Shown here: piece by piece, positions 35,978-44,229 of the stretch | Layout: every line of letters begins with the position of its first letter | Position numbering within the stretch: the first letter of the stretch is position 1 | Assembly: GCF_022489025.1 (NCBI RefSeq) | Contig: NZ_JAKVTG010000010.1 | Span: 47,450-111,449, forward strand | Direction of reading: 5' to 3' | From: Planococcus halocryophilus | GTDB taxonomy: Bacteria > Bacillota > Bacilli > Bacillales_A > Planococcaceae | Length of the DNA stretch: 64,000 nt | Made by a program: the position numbers and the translations under genes | Notes under the pieces: generated by a model | What the model was told of the DNA's origin: nothing | The model's input: only the letters and a program-made list of their open reading frames with translations | The model's database searches: none

Positions 35978-36934
35978 GTGAATAATTTTCAAACTCATAA
36001 TGGATTTGCACGAACGTTTCAAAAAAATAAATTAACACTCGGAATTTCGTTTCCTTTTCAAACGGAGGAGGACCATTCTCACATATTGGATATGGCCTCA
36101 CAAATGAAGTTGGCTAAACAAGCAGAAGATGCTGGATTTGCTGCATTGTTCGTCAGAGATTCACCACTTTTTGATCCGAACTTCGGAGATGCAGGAGTTG
36201 TGCACGATCCCTTTCAGCTTCTTGCTTTCACAAGTGCGCACACAAAAGAAATTGCTTTAGGAATCGCGAGTGTAATTACGACATTGCGTCACCCACTTCA
36301 TTTGGCTAAATCGGCTGCTTCTTTAGATGCATTGTCCGCACAGCGGTTTTTATTTGGTGCTGCGACAGGGGATCGGCCAATTGAATTTCCCGCGTTCAAA
36401 GTAGATAGAGAAAATCGCAATGAGTTATTCAAAGAGTCAATACTAGTAATGAGAAAATCATGGAAGGAATCCTTTCCCAATATACAATCTGCGCGAGTAG
36501 GTTTAGGAGAGGGAGATGTTATTCCAAAACCATTGTTACAAGATATTCCGATTTTAGGTACAGGTTATTCTGGTCAAACAATAGAGTGGTTAGCAAAACA
36601 TACAGATGGCTGGATGTTTTATGGTCAAGAAGCTAGTCGGCAAAAGCAACTAATTGAGCAATGGAGAAACGCAACGAGTGAATTTAAACCGTTTACGCAA
36701 CCTTTAGTTATTAACTTGTCAGAAAAACCAAATGCACCACCAAGCCCAGTACCAATTAAACTCGGATTTTCATCGGGGCATAAGTTTTTAATTGATTATC
36801 TTTATGCGTTAGAAAAAATGGGAGTTAATCACGTTATTTTAGCAGTGAAAAACGGCCATCGTCCAATAGCGGAAGTTCTGCAGGAATTGGGAGAGTTTGT
36901 TGTTCCGCATTTTCGAGCACATCGACGTATTTAA
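35978..36934 (+). CDS. Luciferase-like (LLM) class flavin oxidoreductase
   Basis: A 318-residue TIM-barrel oxidoreductase of the bacterial-luciferase-like monooxygenase family; it resembles the BA3436-type subgroup (TIGR03571) from memory. Typical features are LTLGISFPF near the start, AEDAGFAALFVRD, IALGIASVITTLRHPL and RFLFGAATGDRP. It probably uses reduced flavin; the substrate is unknown. It starts at GTG behind AGGTGG with a seven-base spacer; no upstream ATG in frame is supported. A terminator follows, so it is monocistronic. Confidence 0.88.
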   Translation: MNNFQTHNGFARTFQKNKLTLGISFPFQTEEDHSHILDMASQMKLAKQAEDAGFAALFVRDSPLFDPNFGDAGVVHDPFQLLAFTSAHTKEIALGIASVITTLRHPLHLAKSAASLDALSAQRFLFGAATGDRPIEFPAFKVDRENRNELFKESILVMRKSWKESFPNIQSARVGLGEGDVIPKPLLQDIPILGTGYSGQTIEWLAKHTDGWMFYGQEASRQKQLIEQWRNATSEFKPFTQPLVINLSEKPNAPPSPVPIKLGFSSGHKFLIDYLYALEKMGVNHVILAVKNGHRPIAEVLQELGEFVVPHFRAHRRI

Positions 36935-36951
36935 ATAAAAGAAGAAATTTT

Positions 36952-36989
36952 AAAGCTATCTGGCTTTTTAGAAACTAGATAGCTTTTTT
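36952..36989 (+). terminator. Terminator of the luciferase-like gene
   Basis: A 10-bp stem AAAGCTATCT/AGATAGCTTT with a 15-base loop and a T6 tail. Confidence 0.85.
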
Positions 36990-37059
36990 GATTATGTGAA
37001 TGAGACTGCACGATAGAGGTTATGTAGATAATTTCTTCATATGGAGGTATCTTAAAACT

Positions 37060-37356
37060 ATGCTTAATAGACCTAATAAAAAGCGGAGAAATCAAGTGGA
37101 AAAATCATTGGTGTGTATAACTGCCTACTCCAATAAGTTTTGGAAAATAAAAGCTCAAGGTAATGTGTTTATTGTTTTATACGGAAAAATCGGAAGCGGA
37201 GGTTCTGTAAATACAAAAGAATTCCCTTCAGAAGAGCTTTGTTTAAAAGAAGCTTACAAACTAATTGATTCGAAGTTGAAAAAAGGATATCGGGAAAGCG
37301 ATCAAGAGGGAGAGTGGTCTAATCGCTTTAGCCAAAAACTCGATAATTTAAAATAG
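37060..37356 (+). CDS. Stand-alone WGR-domain protein
   Basis: A 98-residue protein, almost entirely a WGR domain: NKFWKI, then LYGKIGSGGSVNTKEFPSEE and a helix with AYKLIDSKLKKGYRE. The name motif W-G-R is replaced by Y-G-K. In eukaryotic PARPs the domain helps bind DNA ends, and in bacteria it often stands in regulators such as MolR; here it is alone. The start is uncertain: ATG 37060 has GGAGG at 37043-37047 with a long 12-base spacer, while ATG 37000 would add 20 unlike residues. Confidence 0.75.
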   Translation: MLNRPNKKRRNQVEKSLVCITAYSNKFWKIKAQGNVFIVLYGKIGSGGSVNTKEFPSEELCLKEAYKLIDSKLKKGYRESDQEGEWSNRFSQKLDNLK

Positions 37357-38078
37357 GAAAGTAGATTTTCCTATAGTTGCGCCACAGGTAAAAGAGTGAC
37401 GTATTTATTTTTGTGGTATGGATACCATGAAAACTCTTGCGAAATGGAAAAATAGTCGATAAAAAAATTGAAGAAAATATAGGGATTACCTTATTTTAGT
37501 AAAACATTAGAGAATTGGGAATCATACTATGGCTAACTAATTATTAAGCGTTGACTAATTTTTATAAGATATTACATAACGAGAAGGTGCAAATTACAAT
37601 GCATCTTCTTTTTAATTTTGTTAAAAAAATCTTATGAGACACGAGATAAAAGCTAAATACCTCTAACAAATTCAAAGGGGCAGTAGAGTTCCTAAATCGT
37701 TAGGGTCAGATCAATTATATTAAGTTTCTGCAACTAGTAAATTTTTTAAAATTGTATTGTAATCTGTTTGAGCAGCGTATAAAATAAGTTAGATATACGA
37801 TATTACGCATAAATATTATATAAGAAAAATATATAACTTGTCTGAATTAAAAGAATATTCTATAATACTTTACATATTTTGTGTTGTATTATAGTCTTAA
37901 TGTATCGGAAAATAAATACATTATAACTTTAAAATTTATAGTGCAGTAAAAAAGTTCTACTTTTAGTCGAGTGGGGTAAGTAAATCCGATTATCATTAAT
38001 TATTTTTGACTGAATTTTCTTTAAATATGTATGTAACATGAAAGTCGTCGCTTCGATATTGCGACTAGCTAGTTGTAA
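37357..38078. other. 720-bp AT-rich region without a recognised gene
   Basis: No frame with a convincing start or product is seen. The region is very AT-rich, with a well-formed orphan terminator at 37582-37617 that serves no annotated gene. TTGACT at 38006-38011 is a possible -35 element for the next gene, but its -10 partner (TATGTA) is weak. Confidence 0.5.
37582..37617 (+). terminator. Orphan terminator hairpin
   Basis: AGAAGGTGCA (37582-37591) pairs with TGCATCTTCT (37600-37609), one wobble, loop AATTACAA, tail TTTTTAATTTT. No gene on the plus strand ends nearby except the WGR gene 225 bp upstream, so it could end that transcript or an unannotated small RNA. Confidence 0.65.
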
Positions 38079-38129
38079 ATGGATTTGTATGCTAGCGCTT
38101 TTCTCAAAGCGTGTAAAGGAGTGTTTAGA

Positions 38130-38531
38130 ATGGTAGAAACTGACTTACTGGTAAAGACGTCAGAGAAAGTCAGCGGATTTTTAGGTGGAGAAATGGAATT
38201 TTATAATGGGTTATGGCACCTTGAGAAAAGGAGAGAGGTCAAAGCGCTAACAAGTTCTGGGTTGTGTGTGAGTTGGTCATTAGATTTATCAGTTACTTAT
38301 GAAATGACTATTGAAAACCATAAAGCCATTAATCAAGCTGAAGTTTTTCTGCTTCCTGAGGAGTTGCCGGTGTTTATCGGTGAACTGATCAAACATCAAA
38401 TTTTTTTCCCTACCAATTATTCGCAACAATTGTCAACGGAACGTGGAATGTATTGTTTACGAATTACATCCCACGAGTCGCCAGAACACTTTGCTGAACG
38501 TCTATCAGATTCGCTCCGCACGCTTGAGTAA
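38130..38531 (+). CDS. Hypothetical protein
   Basis: A 133-residue acidic soluble protein of unknown family (starts MVETDLLVKTSEKVSGF). It appears alpha/beta, with no signal peptide, membrane segment or known motif. ATG 38130 follows AAAGGAG; an in-frame ATG at 38079 would add an unlikely leader. The next gene starts 35 bp after its stop with no terminator between, so both probably form one transcript with the following short gene. Confidence 0.7.
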   Translation: MVETDLLVKTSEKVSGFLGGEMEFYNGLWHLEKRREVKALTSSGLCVSWSLDLSVTYEMTIENHKAINQAEVFLLPEELPVFIGELIKHQIFFPTNYSQQLSTERGMYCLRITSHESPEHFAERLSDSLRTLE

Positions 38532-38566
38532 AAGATTAGCATATTGTCCAAAGGAGAGTAGAGATA

Positions 38567-38929
38567 ATGGAACAAGTCTTGCAATTGCCTCATAAAAGGG
38601 TCAGTTACTTTTTTCTGAAATCTAAAGATGTTCATGTTGAAGAAGGAAATACTTATATCACTTGTTTTGCGCGTTTAACTAGAGAAGTTTCAATAGAAAA
38701 AGATGGAGAAGAAAATACACAGATTCAAACCTTTTGGGTCGATATAAATGAACTGCAGTTTGATCAAGCGTCAAAAAAACTAAGAGAATTGCCAAATTGT
38801 ATGCATCGATATGAAATAACGAAAGAGGTATTTTATAACATGTATCAATTATCCAAGAGATGCCCTGAAGAACTTTATCAAGTAATTCCTTATCACAAAA
38901 AATCTACAAGTGAAAAATTCATCAATTAA
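38567..38929 (+). CDS. Hypothetical protein
   Basis: A 120-residue soluble protein of unknown family. It has strand-like charged segments (ITCFARLTREVSIEKDG) followed by a helical half with two cysteines. AAAGGAGAG precedes the ATG. It lies between two other small genes of unknown function on the same strand. Confidence 0.7.
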   Translation: MEQVLQLPHKRVSYFFLKSKDVHVEEGNTYITCFARLTREVSIEKDGEENTQIQTFWVDINELQFDQASKKLRELPNCMHRYEITKEVFYNMYQLSKRCPEELYQVIPYHKKSTSEKFIN

Positions 38930-39012
38930 ACGTGACATGTGAATCAACATCGCATTATCTTTTTACTGGTAGTAGAACTGAATTTTTACCCATACTAAGG
39001 AGGATGAATTAG

Positions 39013-39162
39013 ATGACTAAATTGATGAATAATGGAAGAAGAAAGAATCAGCTTGCTAAAACATATTTGGGGATGTACAAGGAATATATTGAAGGATATA
39101 AACAGTATAAAGCAGAAAAAGCTTTGATGTATATTGATGGCGAAAAGACTAAAAGAGCTTAA
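39013..39162 (+). CDS. Small 49-residue basic protein
   Basis: An open frame of 49 codons starting MTKLMNNGRRKNQLAKTY and ending EKTKRA. A perfect AAGGAGG (38997-39003) precedes the ATG by nine bases, and a strong terminator follows the stop by about 30 bp; both support a real gene. The product is strongly basic and probably one long helix rich in Tyr and Lys. I recognise no family. Confidence 0.75.
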   Translation: MTKLMNNGRRKNQLAKTYLGMYKEYIEGYKQYKAEKALMYIDGEKTKRA

Positions 39163-39193
39163 GTCTATTGCAGTTAGAATTAAATAAAATAAC

Positions 39194-39232
39194 AAAAGCG
39201 CTTCCTATTGATCGTATAGGGAAGCGCTTTTT
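39194..39232 (+). terminator. Terminator after the small-gene trio
   Basis: AAAAGCGCTTCC pairs with GGAAGCGCTTTT (one bulged G), loop about 12 bases, T5 tail. Confidence 0.9.
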
Positions 39233-39276
39233 GCTATGCTGAATTTGGGATTGAGAATTTCAATTCATTAAACAAA

Positions 39277-39297
39277 AAACGCCCCGAAGGACGTTTT
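39277..39297 (-). terminator. Terminator of the BI-1 family gene
   Basis: On the minus strand AAACGTCC-TTCG-GGGCGTT closes with a TTCG tetraloop and a U6 tail. It lies just past the stop codon. Confidence 0.85.
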
Positions 39298-39301
39298 AGA
39301 G

Positions 39302-40036
39302 TTACCTGCTGCGAATTTTTGATAGCAAACGAAGAATTTCTAGATACAACCAGACTAATGTAACAAGTAATCCAAAAGCTCCGTACCATTCAAAGTATTT
39401 CGGTACTTGTTTTTCGGCAGCAGTCTCGATAAAATCAAAATCTAATACTAAATTCAAAGCGGCAACGATGACAATAATGACGCTGATTCCAATGCCAAGC
39501 GGTGTCGCTTCGTGTAAGTGAGGTATTTCAAAACCCAAAAACCCGCCGATAAATGAAATGATATAAACTAAGAAAATAGCACCTGTAGCAGCAGCGACAC
39601 CAAGTCTGAAATTTTGTGTTACTTTGATCAGTCCAGATTTATAAACAACTAGCAAACTTAACAATACACCGATTGTGATTAATACTGCTTGGAAAACAAT
39701 GCCTCCGTATTGGACTTCGTATTGAGCAGATACCGCACCAAGAAATAACCCTTCTAGTAGTGCATAAATAGGTGCTGTAAAAGGAGAAATTTTTGGCACG
39801 AACACGGTGATTAACCCGACAATAAGACCGCCAATTGCTCCAACCAGTATTAACGGTAATACGCCGTTTGGATTGCTGACAAACTGATTCCAAGAATAAA
39901 CGAATGTTACGAGTAATAGCAAAAGCAAAATAAATGTTTTATTGACGGTGCCTTGAATTGTCATCTTTCGGGTGGTATCGGAACTTTTAAATTTTTCGAA
40001 CGCTTCGGTCTTTAAACTCGGATTTCCACTTCTCAA
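39302..40036 (-). CDS. Bax inhibitor-1/YccA family membrane protein
   Basis: A roughly 244-residue membrane protein with seven hydrophobic segments. The N-terminal RSGNPSLKTEAFEKF and MTIQGTVNKTFILLLLLL are typical of the YccA/BI-1 (UPF0005) branch in Bacillales. B. subtilis relatives are pH-sensitive calcium leak channels in structural work; the function here is inferred. TTG 40036 is preferred as start because AGGTGAT lies just before it; an in-frame ATG at 40072 would extend past that site. Confidence 0.85.
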   Translation of the reverse strand: MRSGNPSLKTEAFEKFKSSDTTRKMTIQGTVNKTFILLLLLLVTFVYSWNQFVSNPNGVLPLILVGAIGGLIVGLITVFVPKISPFTAPIYALLEGLFLGAVSAQYEVQYGGIVFQAVLITIGVLLSLLVVYKSGLIKVTQNFRLGVAAATGAIFLVYIISFIGGFLGFEIPHLHEATPLGIGISVIIVIVAALNLVLDFDFIETAAEKQVPKYFEWYGAFGLLVTLVWLYLEILRLLSKIRSR

Positions 40037-40142
40037 ACTGATCACCTCATAAATTATTTCAAACAAAATCAATTATATCCTTTAATCTACAAAAAATATA
40101 CGATGAACCCACCAGTTGTAAAGTGGTTCTCCTGTTAAATTT

Positions 40143-40182
40143 AAAAAAGCTGTAGCCCCAGTACGGGAGCTACAGCTTTTTT
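40143..40182. terminator. Bidirectional terminator
   Basis: AAAAAAGCTGTAGC pairs perfectly with GCTACAGCTTTTTT around a 12-base loop. It ends the minus-strand SGNH hydrolase gene. Confidence 0.9.
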
Positions 40183-40192
40183 GAAATGTCTC

Positions 40193-40945
40193 TTAATGAT
40201 GCGTTACATGCTCGGCGTGAAATGTCTTTATACCGATTTTAGCCAGCTTTTTTTGACCAGCCTTGGTTGGGTGAATGTCTTGTGGCAATACGTATTTTTC
40301 TTGATCACTGCCAAAAGCGCTATAAGCATCAGCAATGTGAACATCATTAAAGCTATGAGCTACTTCAGCAAAAGCAGCATTCACTTGAGGCAAGAAAAGA
40401 GTTGATACATTGTGTAATGGATCATTCGTTTGGAATGGATTATACATATTATATAGAACAATTGGAGCATCACTAATTGTTCGTATTTCGTAAACACTTG
40501 CGGCTAAGTTCTCAAATGCCTGACTGGTAGATAACTTTTGCTGAATTAGATACTTAAACAAATCAGGGTCTCCGCCGCTTTCTGCGTTTGCTGCTCGTAA
40601 AATCTCAATAAAATCGTTTCCGCCAACTGTAATTGTAATATAATCAGCGTGATGTATAGCTTTTTGATACTTTTTGTTTGTTTCTATTGCAGCCAATAAA
40701 TCAGAAGTTTGCCAACCATAAACACTGAGATTACGGACTCGTAAGTCAGATCTTTCACCAATTAAGTAAGGAAACGCTGCTTTAGAAGGGTGATTGTTAT
40801 TTTTACCTAAGTTATAGCCATAAGGTACAGAATCACCTAATGAAACAAGCAAATCCTTACCGCGATTGTTATCTGCAGAAACAGACAGGGGCCCAAGCGA
40901 TAATACTAGAAATACAGCAATAAGCATTTGTAGTAGCTTTTTCAT
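40193..40945 (-). CDS. Secreted SGNH/GDSL hydrolase
   Basis: A 250-residue esterase/lipase-type enzyme. A signal peptide (residues 1 to about 25, ending SVSA) precedes the catalytic domain. The nucleophile serine is in VSLGDSVPYG (about residue 38), the oxyanion GGND is at about 111-114, and the catalytic Asp/His are in DIHPTKAGQ near the C-terminus. It probably acts on acyl esters outside the cell. AAAAGGAGT precedes the ATG. Substrate unknown. Confidence 0.9.
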   Translation of the reverse strand: MKKLLQMLIAVFLVLSLGPLSVSADNNRGKDLLVSLGDSVPYGYNLGKNNNHPSKAAFPYLIGERSDLRVRNLSVYGWQTSDLLAAIETNKKYQKAIHHADYITITVGGNDFIEILRAANAESGGDPDLFKYLIQQKLSTSQAFENLAASVYEIRTISDAPIVLYNMYNPFQTNDPLHNVSTLFLPQVNAAFAEVAHSFNDVHIADAYSAFGSDQEKYVLPQDIHPTKAGQKKLAKIGIKTFHAEHVTHH

Positions 40946-41117
40946 TTGATCAACTCCTTTTCCGTATTTTTGTCTATTATAAAATAAATAAACTGAATTG
41001 TCAGTATTTTATCAATGAAATCAAAAATATTTTAAAGTTGTTTAACATTATTGTTAGTACCTATTACTAATAGTTGGTGGTAGAATAGGGGGAGTACATC
41101 AAGAGGAGGCGCTTTAA

Positions 41118-42101
41118 CTGAACACTTCAAAAGCTCGAATTACAGCTATCGGTTCATATGTACCTGAAAAGAAGCTGACAAATCATGATTTGGAAAAATT
41201 AGTGGAAACCAATGATGAATGGATCGTCCAACGGACTGGTATAAAAGAACGTCGTATAGCGCTTACTACTGAATTCACAAGTGATATTAGTGTGAAAGCT
41301 GTGGAAAATTTAAAGGAGCGCTTTAAAAAATCACTAGATGATGTAGACATGATTATTGCCTGTACAATGACTCCTGATTTTAAAACTCCGAGCGTTTCTG
41401 CTCTAGTACAAGCAAAACTTGGCATTAAAAATACAGGAGCGATTGATTTAAATGCAGCGTGCTCTGGATTTGCTTACGGTCTCCACATTGCGAACGGCTT
41501 AATCACAGCAGGTCTAAACAAAAAGATTTTAGTGATTGGAGCGGAAACATTTTCAAAAATTTTGGATTATAGCGACCGTTCGACATGCATATTGTTTGGA
41601 GACGGTGGCGGAGCTGTACTTGTAGAGTATGATGAAGAAAATCCGAGTTTTATTGAGTCACATATGGGCACAAACGGAGAACTTGCTCATAATCTTTACT
41701 GCACTGATCTTTCAAATCAAATGTTTGGAAATGAACTAGCGGTAAATGGTTTCGTCAATCAAAATGGACGTGAAGTTTATAAATGGGCAGTAAATACCGT
41801 TCCTAAAGGCGTAAAGGCATTATTAGACAAAGCCGGATACAAGACAAATGATGTAGACTGGTTTATTCCGCATAGTGCGAATCTTCGAATCATCGAGTCG
41901 ATTTGTAGTAGAACTGGACTTTCTCTAGAACAAACCATTTATAGTCTTGAGTATTATGGCAATACTTCAGCAGCCTCAATTCCGTTATCGTTAGATAAAG
42001 GCTTACAAGAAGGAAAGCTTAAGCCCAATGACACACTGCTTCTCTATGGTTTTGGTGGAGGCTTAACACACGCTGGAATGTTGATTAACTGGTCAATTTA
42101 A
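41118..42101 (+). CDS. fabHB: Beta-ketoacyl-ACP synthase III, apparent CTG start
   Basis: A 327-residue FabH-type enzyme that condenses acetyl- or branched acyl-CoA with malonyl-ACP to start fatty-acid synthesis. The catalytic triad is C115 (NAACSGF), H252 (PHSANLR) and N282 (GNTSAAS). The conserved N-terminus ITAIGSYVPEKKLTNHDLEK lies before the first standard start (TTG 41190), so translation must begin upstream. A stop codon at 41115-41117 and a perfect GAGGAGG at 41103-41109 leave CTG 41118 (eight-base spacer) as the only good start. The name fabHB (secondary B. subtilis FabH) is a guess; a fabHA-like gene is possible. Confidence 0.88.
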   Translation: MNTSKARITAIGSYVPEKKLTNHDLEKLVETNDEWIVQRTGIKERRIALTTEFTSDISVKAVENLKERFKKSLDDVDMIIACTMTPDFKTPSVSALVQAKLGIKNTGAIDLNAACSGFAYGLHIANGLITAGLNKKILVIGAETFSKILDYSDRSTCILFGDGGGAVLVEYDEENPSFIESHMGTNGELAHNLYCTDLSNQMFGNELAVNGFVNQNGREVYKWAVNTVPKGVKALLDKAGYKTNDVDWFIPHSANLRIIESICSRTGLSLEQTIYSLEYYGNTSAASIPLSLDKGLQEGKLKPNDTLLLYGFGGGLTHAGMLINWSI

Positions 42102-42142
42102 TAAGATATTTAGTTAAGAAAAATCACATGTTAGAATCGTTG

Positions 42143-42184
42143 CAATCTCTCGAATCCTTATGCGGATAGAGGGATTGTTTATTT
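42143..42184 (+). terminator. Terminator of the fabH-type gene
   Basis: CAATCTCTC pairs with GAGGGATTG (one wobble), with an inner ATCC/GGAT stem and a following TTTATTT. Confidence 0.75.
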
Positions 42185-42473
42185 AAATTTCAAATTGAAC
42201 ATATCTCGAATGTGAGGCAAATAAATTGTGTTTATAAGTAGAGAGACGTAAAATTAATGTAAGTAATAAGCTTGAGAAGGTGAAGTTTCTCTTCAAATTC
42301 TGATCAAGTTGTTCAGAATAAAGCGAATTACTGTTCTAATTGCTAGAGAAAAACTTAGAATAATGGCGAATTACGTTTGCGAGTTTTTAATCAGGGAAAC
42401 AGTAATGAGAGTCCATAATTCGGTAGTGTTTAGCAATTAGTGAACGAAAATAATGTAAAGTAGGTGTATAGAT
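42185..42473. other. Intergenic region with a spaced repeat
   Basis: No gene is seen. CAGAATAAAGCGAATTACTG (42314-42333) recurs as TAGAATAATGGCGAATTACG (42356-42375), 42 bp apart. AGTAGGTG (42459 area) is the ribosome binding site of the next gene. Confidence 0.5.
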
Positions 42474-42797
42474 ATGGGTACGAATAAAACAATTTTAAAA
42501 ATAAGTGATTGGGTAAAAGGGAAATCACGCCATGACGAACTGATTATCGGCTTCATTGATTCCCTAGATGTTCTTAAAGAAGCTGTAAATGTTACGGTTG
42601 TAGAAAGCGACAATGAAGAAATGATCGGTATGACCATTCCAATGTCTATACATCAAGTTGATAGCATTCCAGAATCCGTTAATAAGGATGCTGCACAATT
42701 GAGCTTCCTGATTGATTTAGCATTGGCTACAGATGATAAAGAGTGGTTCCAAGAGCTTTCTTCTCAGTTAAATGAGAAGAAACAAACGGTTAATTAA
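42474..42797 (+). CDS. IDEAL-domain protein
   Basis: A 107-residue soluble acidic protein. Its C-terminal helix QLSFLIDLALATDDKEWF (about residues 79-96) resembles the short IDEAL domain found in Bacillales (the ID-AL pattern); this is recognised by eye. The N-terminal half resembles a small beta domain (TILKISDWVKGKSRHDELII). Relatives include small regulators and the ComK/Spx-adaptor-like proteins; no function is assigned. Monocistronic. Confidence 0.75.
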   Translation: MGTNKTILKISDWVKGKSRHDELIIGFIDSLDVLKEAVNVTVVESDNEEMIGMTIPMSIHQVDSIPESVNKDAAQLSFLIDLALATDDKEWFQELSSQLNEKKQTVN

Positions 42798-42830
42798 AAA
42801 TAATTTCTCAACTATTAAAACTAATAATAA

Positions 42831-42886
42831 GCACTTTAATCCACTAGGTTTTTATCGCCTGAAATTGTGGATTAAAGTGCTTTTTT
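42831..42886 (+). terminator. Terminator of the IDEAL-domain gene
   Basis: A 14-bp perfect stem (42831-42844 with 42867-42880) and a T6 tail. Confidence 0.92.
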
Positions 42887-42961
42887 ATTGGTGTAAACTT
42901 ATATTTATAAAATGGGAGAGCTCTATAAAAAATGTAAACTGAATAGTATTACGATTTATAA

Positions 42962-42990
42962 TTGACCTTGTCGGCTAGTCAATTTATAGT
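42962..42990 (+). promoter_or_regulatory. SigA-type promoter of the ABC importer operon
   Basis: TTGACC (42962-42967), 17-base spacer, TATAGT (42985-42990). The start near 42997 would leave a leader of about 170 nt before the binding-protein gene. Confidence 0.65.
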
Positions 42991-42998
42991 TACTTTAT
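42984..42998. promoter_or_regulatory. Operator-like 7-1-7 dyad, site 1
   Basis: TTATAGT-T-ACTTTAT matches the half-sites of site 2 (ATAAAGT-A-ACTTTAT) at 12 of 14 positions outside the centre. It overlaps the -10 element of the promoter. Confidence 0.5.
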
Positions 42999-43086
42999 AA
43001 GACGATAAGTATACAAACTTTCCATAAGATGAAAATGTTATACAGACTACAATATTATTTTTTAATAAAAGCTTAACAACAGCTTC

Positions 43087-43101
43087 ATAAAGTAACTTTA
43101 T
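43087..43101. promoter_or_regulatory. Operator-like 7-1-7 dyad, site 2
   Basis: A perfect dyad ATAAAGT-A-ACTTTAT, exactly 103 bp downstream of site 1. A second, weaker -10 candidate (TATACT, 43099-43104) overlaps it. Confidence 0.55.
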
Positions 43102-43166
43102 ACTAATAGAGAATCTTAACATAATAATTTTACAAAGGCCGATACAAAATTTGAGGAGGAAATAGG

Positions 43167-44195
43167 ATGAAAAAAATCTTTTTTGGTTCGGCGTCATTGT
43201 GTTTAGTAACAGTATTAGCAGCTTGTGGAGGCGGAGAAGATAGTTCCTATTCAAATACTTCGAAAGAAGGAGATGGCGTTTCAGGCACGTTGGATTTTTA
43301 TACGTCACAGCCAGATGCGGATGCACAAGGATTAGTGGATACCTTTAAGAAACAAAATCCAGATGTTGAAATTAGTATTTTTCGCTCAGGGACTGAAGAA
43401 GTAGTATCAAAAATTCAAGCGGAAAACCAAGGAGGGAATATTCAGGCTGACGTATTATTAGTAGCAGATTCGGTAACTTTTGAAAATTTTAAAGCAGAAG
43501 AATTATTGCTGAGTTACGAATCACCAGAAGCAGAATTTATCGATGAGGAATTTGTCGATCCCGATGGTACTTATGCAGGCACGAAAATTATGGCAACGGG
43601 AATAATCATCAATACAAACGAAGTAACCAATCTGCCCGATAGCTGGAGTAGCTTAACAGATGCAGCTACTAAAGGACAGGCCGTGATGCCAAGTCCATTG
43701 TATTCGGGTGCAGCTGCATATAACTTAGGTGTTATTACACGTCAAGAAGGGCTGGGATGGGACTTTTACGAAGCACTCCGTGCCAATGACATTATGATTA
43801 CGCAAGGCAATGGAGCAGTGCTAGAAAGCGTTGCAACTGGCGAGAAAAATTATGGCATGATTGTGGACTTTTTAGCAGCTCGTGCTAAAAATGATGGATC
43901 ACCAGTCGAATTAATTTATCCAAAAGAAGGTGTGCCTGTTATTACGGAGCCGGTAGGAATACTCGCTAATACTGAAAATGAAGAAGCATCTAAAGCATTT
44001 GTTGACTTTATCCTTTCAGAAGAAGGTCAGAAGTTAGCTTCTGAACAAGGCTATACACCAATTCGTGAAGGTATCGAAGCTCCTGAAGGCCTAAAAACAT
44101 TAGAAGAAATGACGATTTTAAATGCTGAAGCATCTGAACTTTTAGAAACACGTAACGATGACAAAGCAGAATTCGGAAAGATTTTCGGAGAGTAA
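43167..44195 (+). CDS. ABC importer substrate-binding lipoprotein (FbpA/AEP-type)
   Basis: A 342-residue extracellular binding protein. The lipobox LAAC (residues 17-20) shows lipid anchoring, followed by a flexible Gly/Ser linker. The body belongs to the iron(III)/2-aminoethylphosphonate-type group of binding proteins (LDFYTSQPDADAQGLVDTFK near the start, ADVLLVAD in the first lobe). The ligand cannot be read from sequence: ferric iron, an organophosphonate or another ligand are possible. GAGGAGG precedes the ATG. It heads a three-gene operon. Confidence 0.9.
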   Translation: MKKIFFGSASLCLVTVLAACGGGEDSSYSNTSKEGDGVSGTLDFYTSQPDADAQGLVDTFKKQNPDVEISIFRSGTEEVVSKIQAENQGGNIQADVLLVADSVTFENFKAEELLLSYESPEAEFIDEEFVDPDGTYAGTKIMATGIIINTNEVTNLPDSWSSLTDAATKGQAVMPSPLYSGAAAYNLGVITRQEGLGWDFYEALRANDIMITQGNGAVLESVATGEKNYGMIVDFLAARAKNDGSPVELIYPKEGVPVITEPVGILANTENEEASKAFVDFILSEEGQKLASEQGYTPIREGIEAPEGLKTLEEMTILNAEASELLETRNDDKAEFGKIFGE

Positions 44196-44229
44196 AATAA
44201 GCTGGATTTCGATGTGAGGAGTTAGTTAT

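Noticed and set aside
42962..43166. Fur box before the binding-protein gene
   Set aside because: No match to the TGATAAT-N-ATTATCA pattern; the dyad seen has different half-sites.
42979..43326. 115-residue open frame on the minus strand before the ABC importer
   Set aside because: It covers the promoter, operators and the signal peptide of the binding protein; no start signal.
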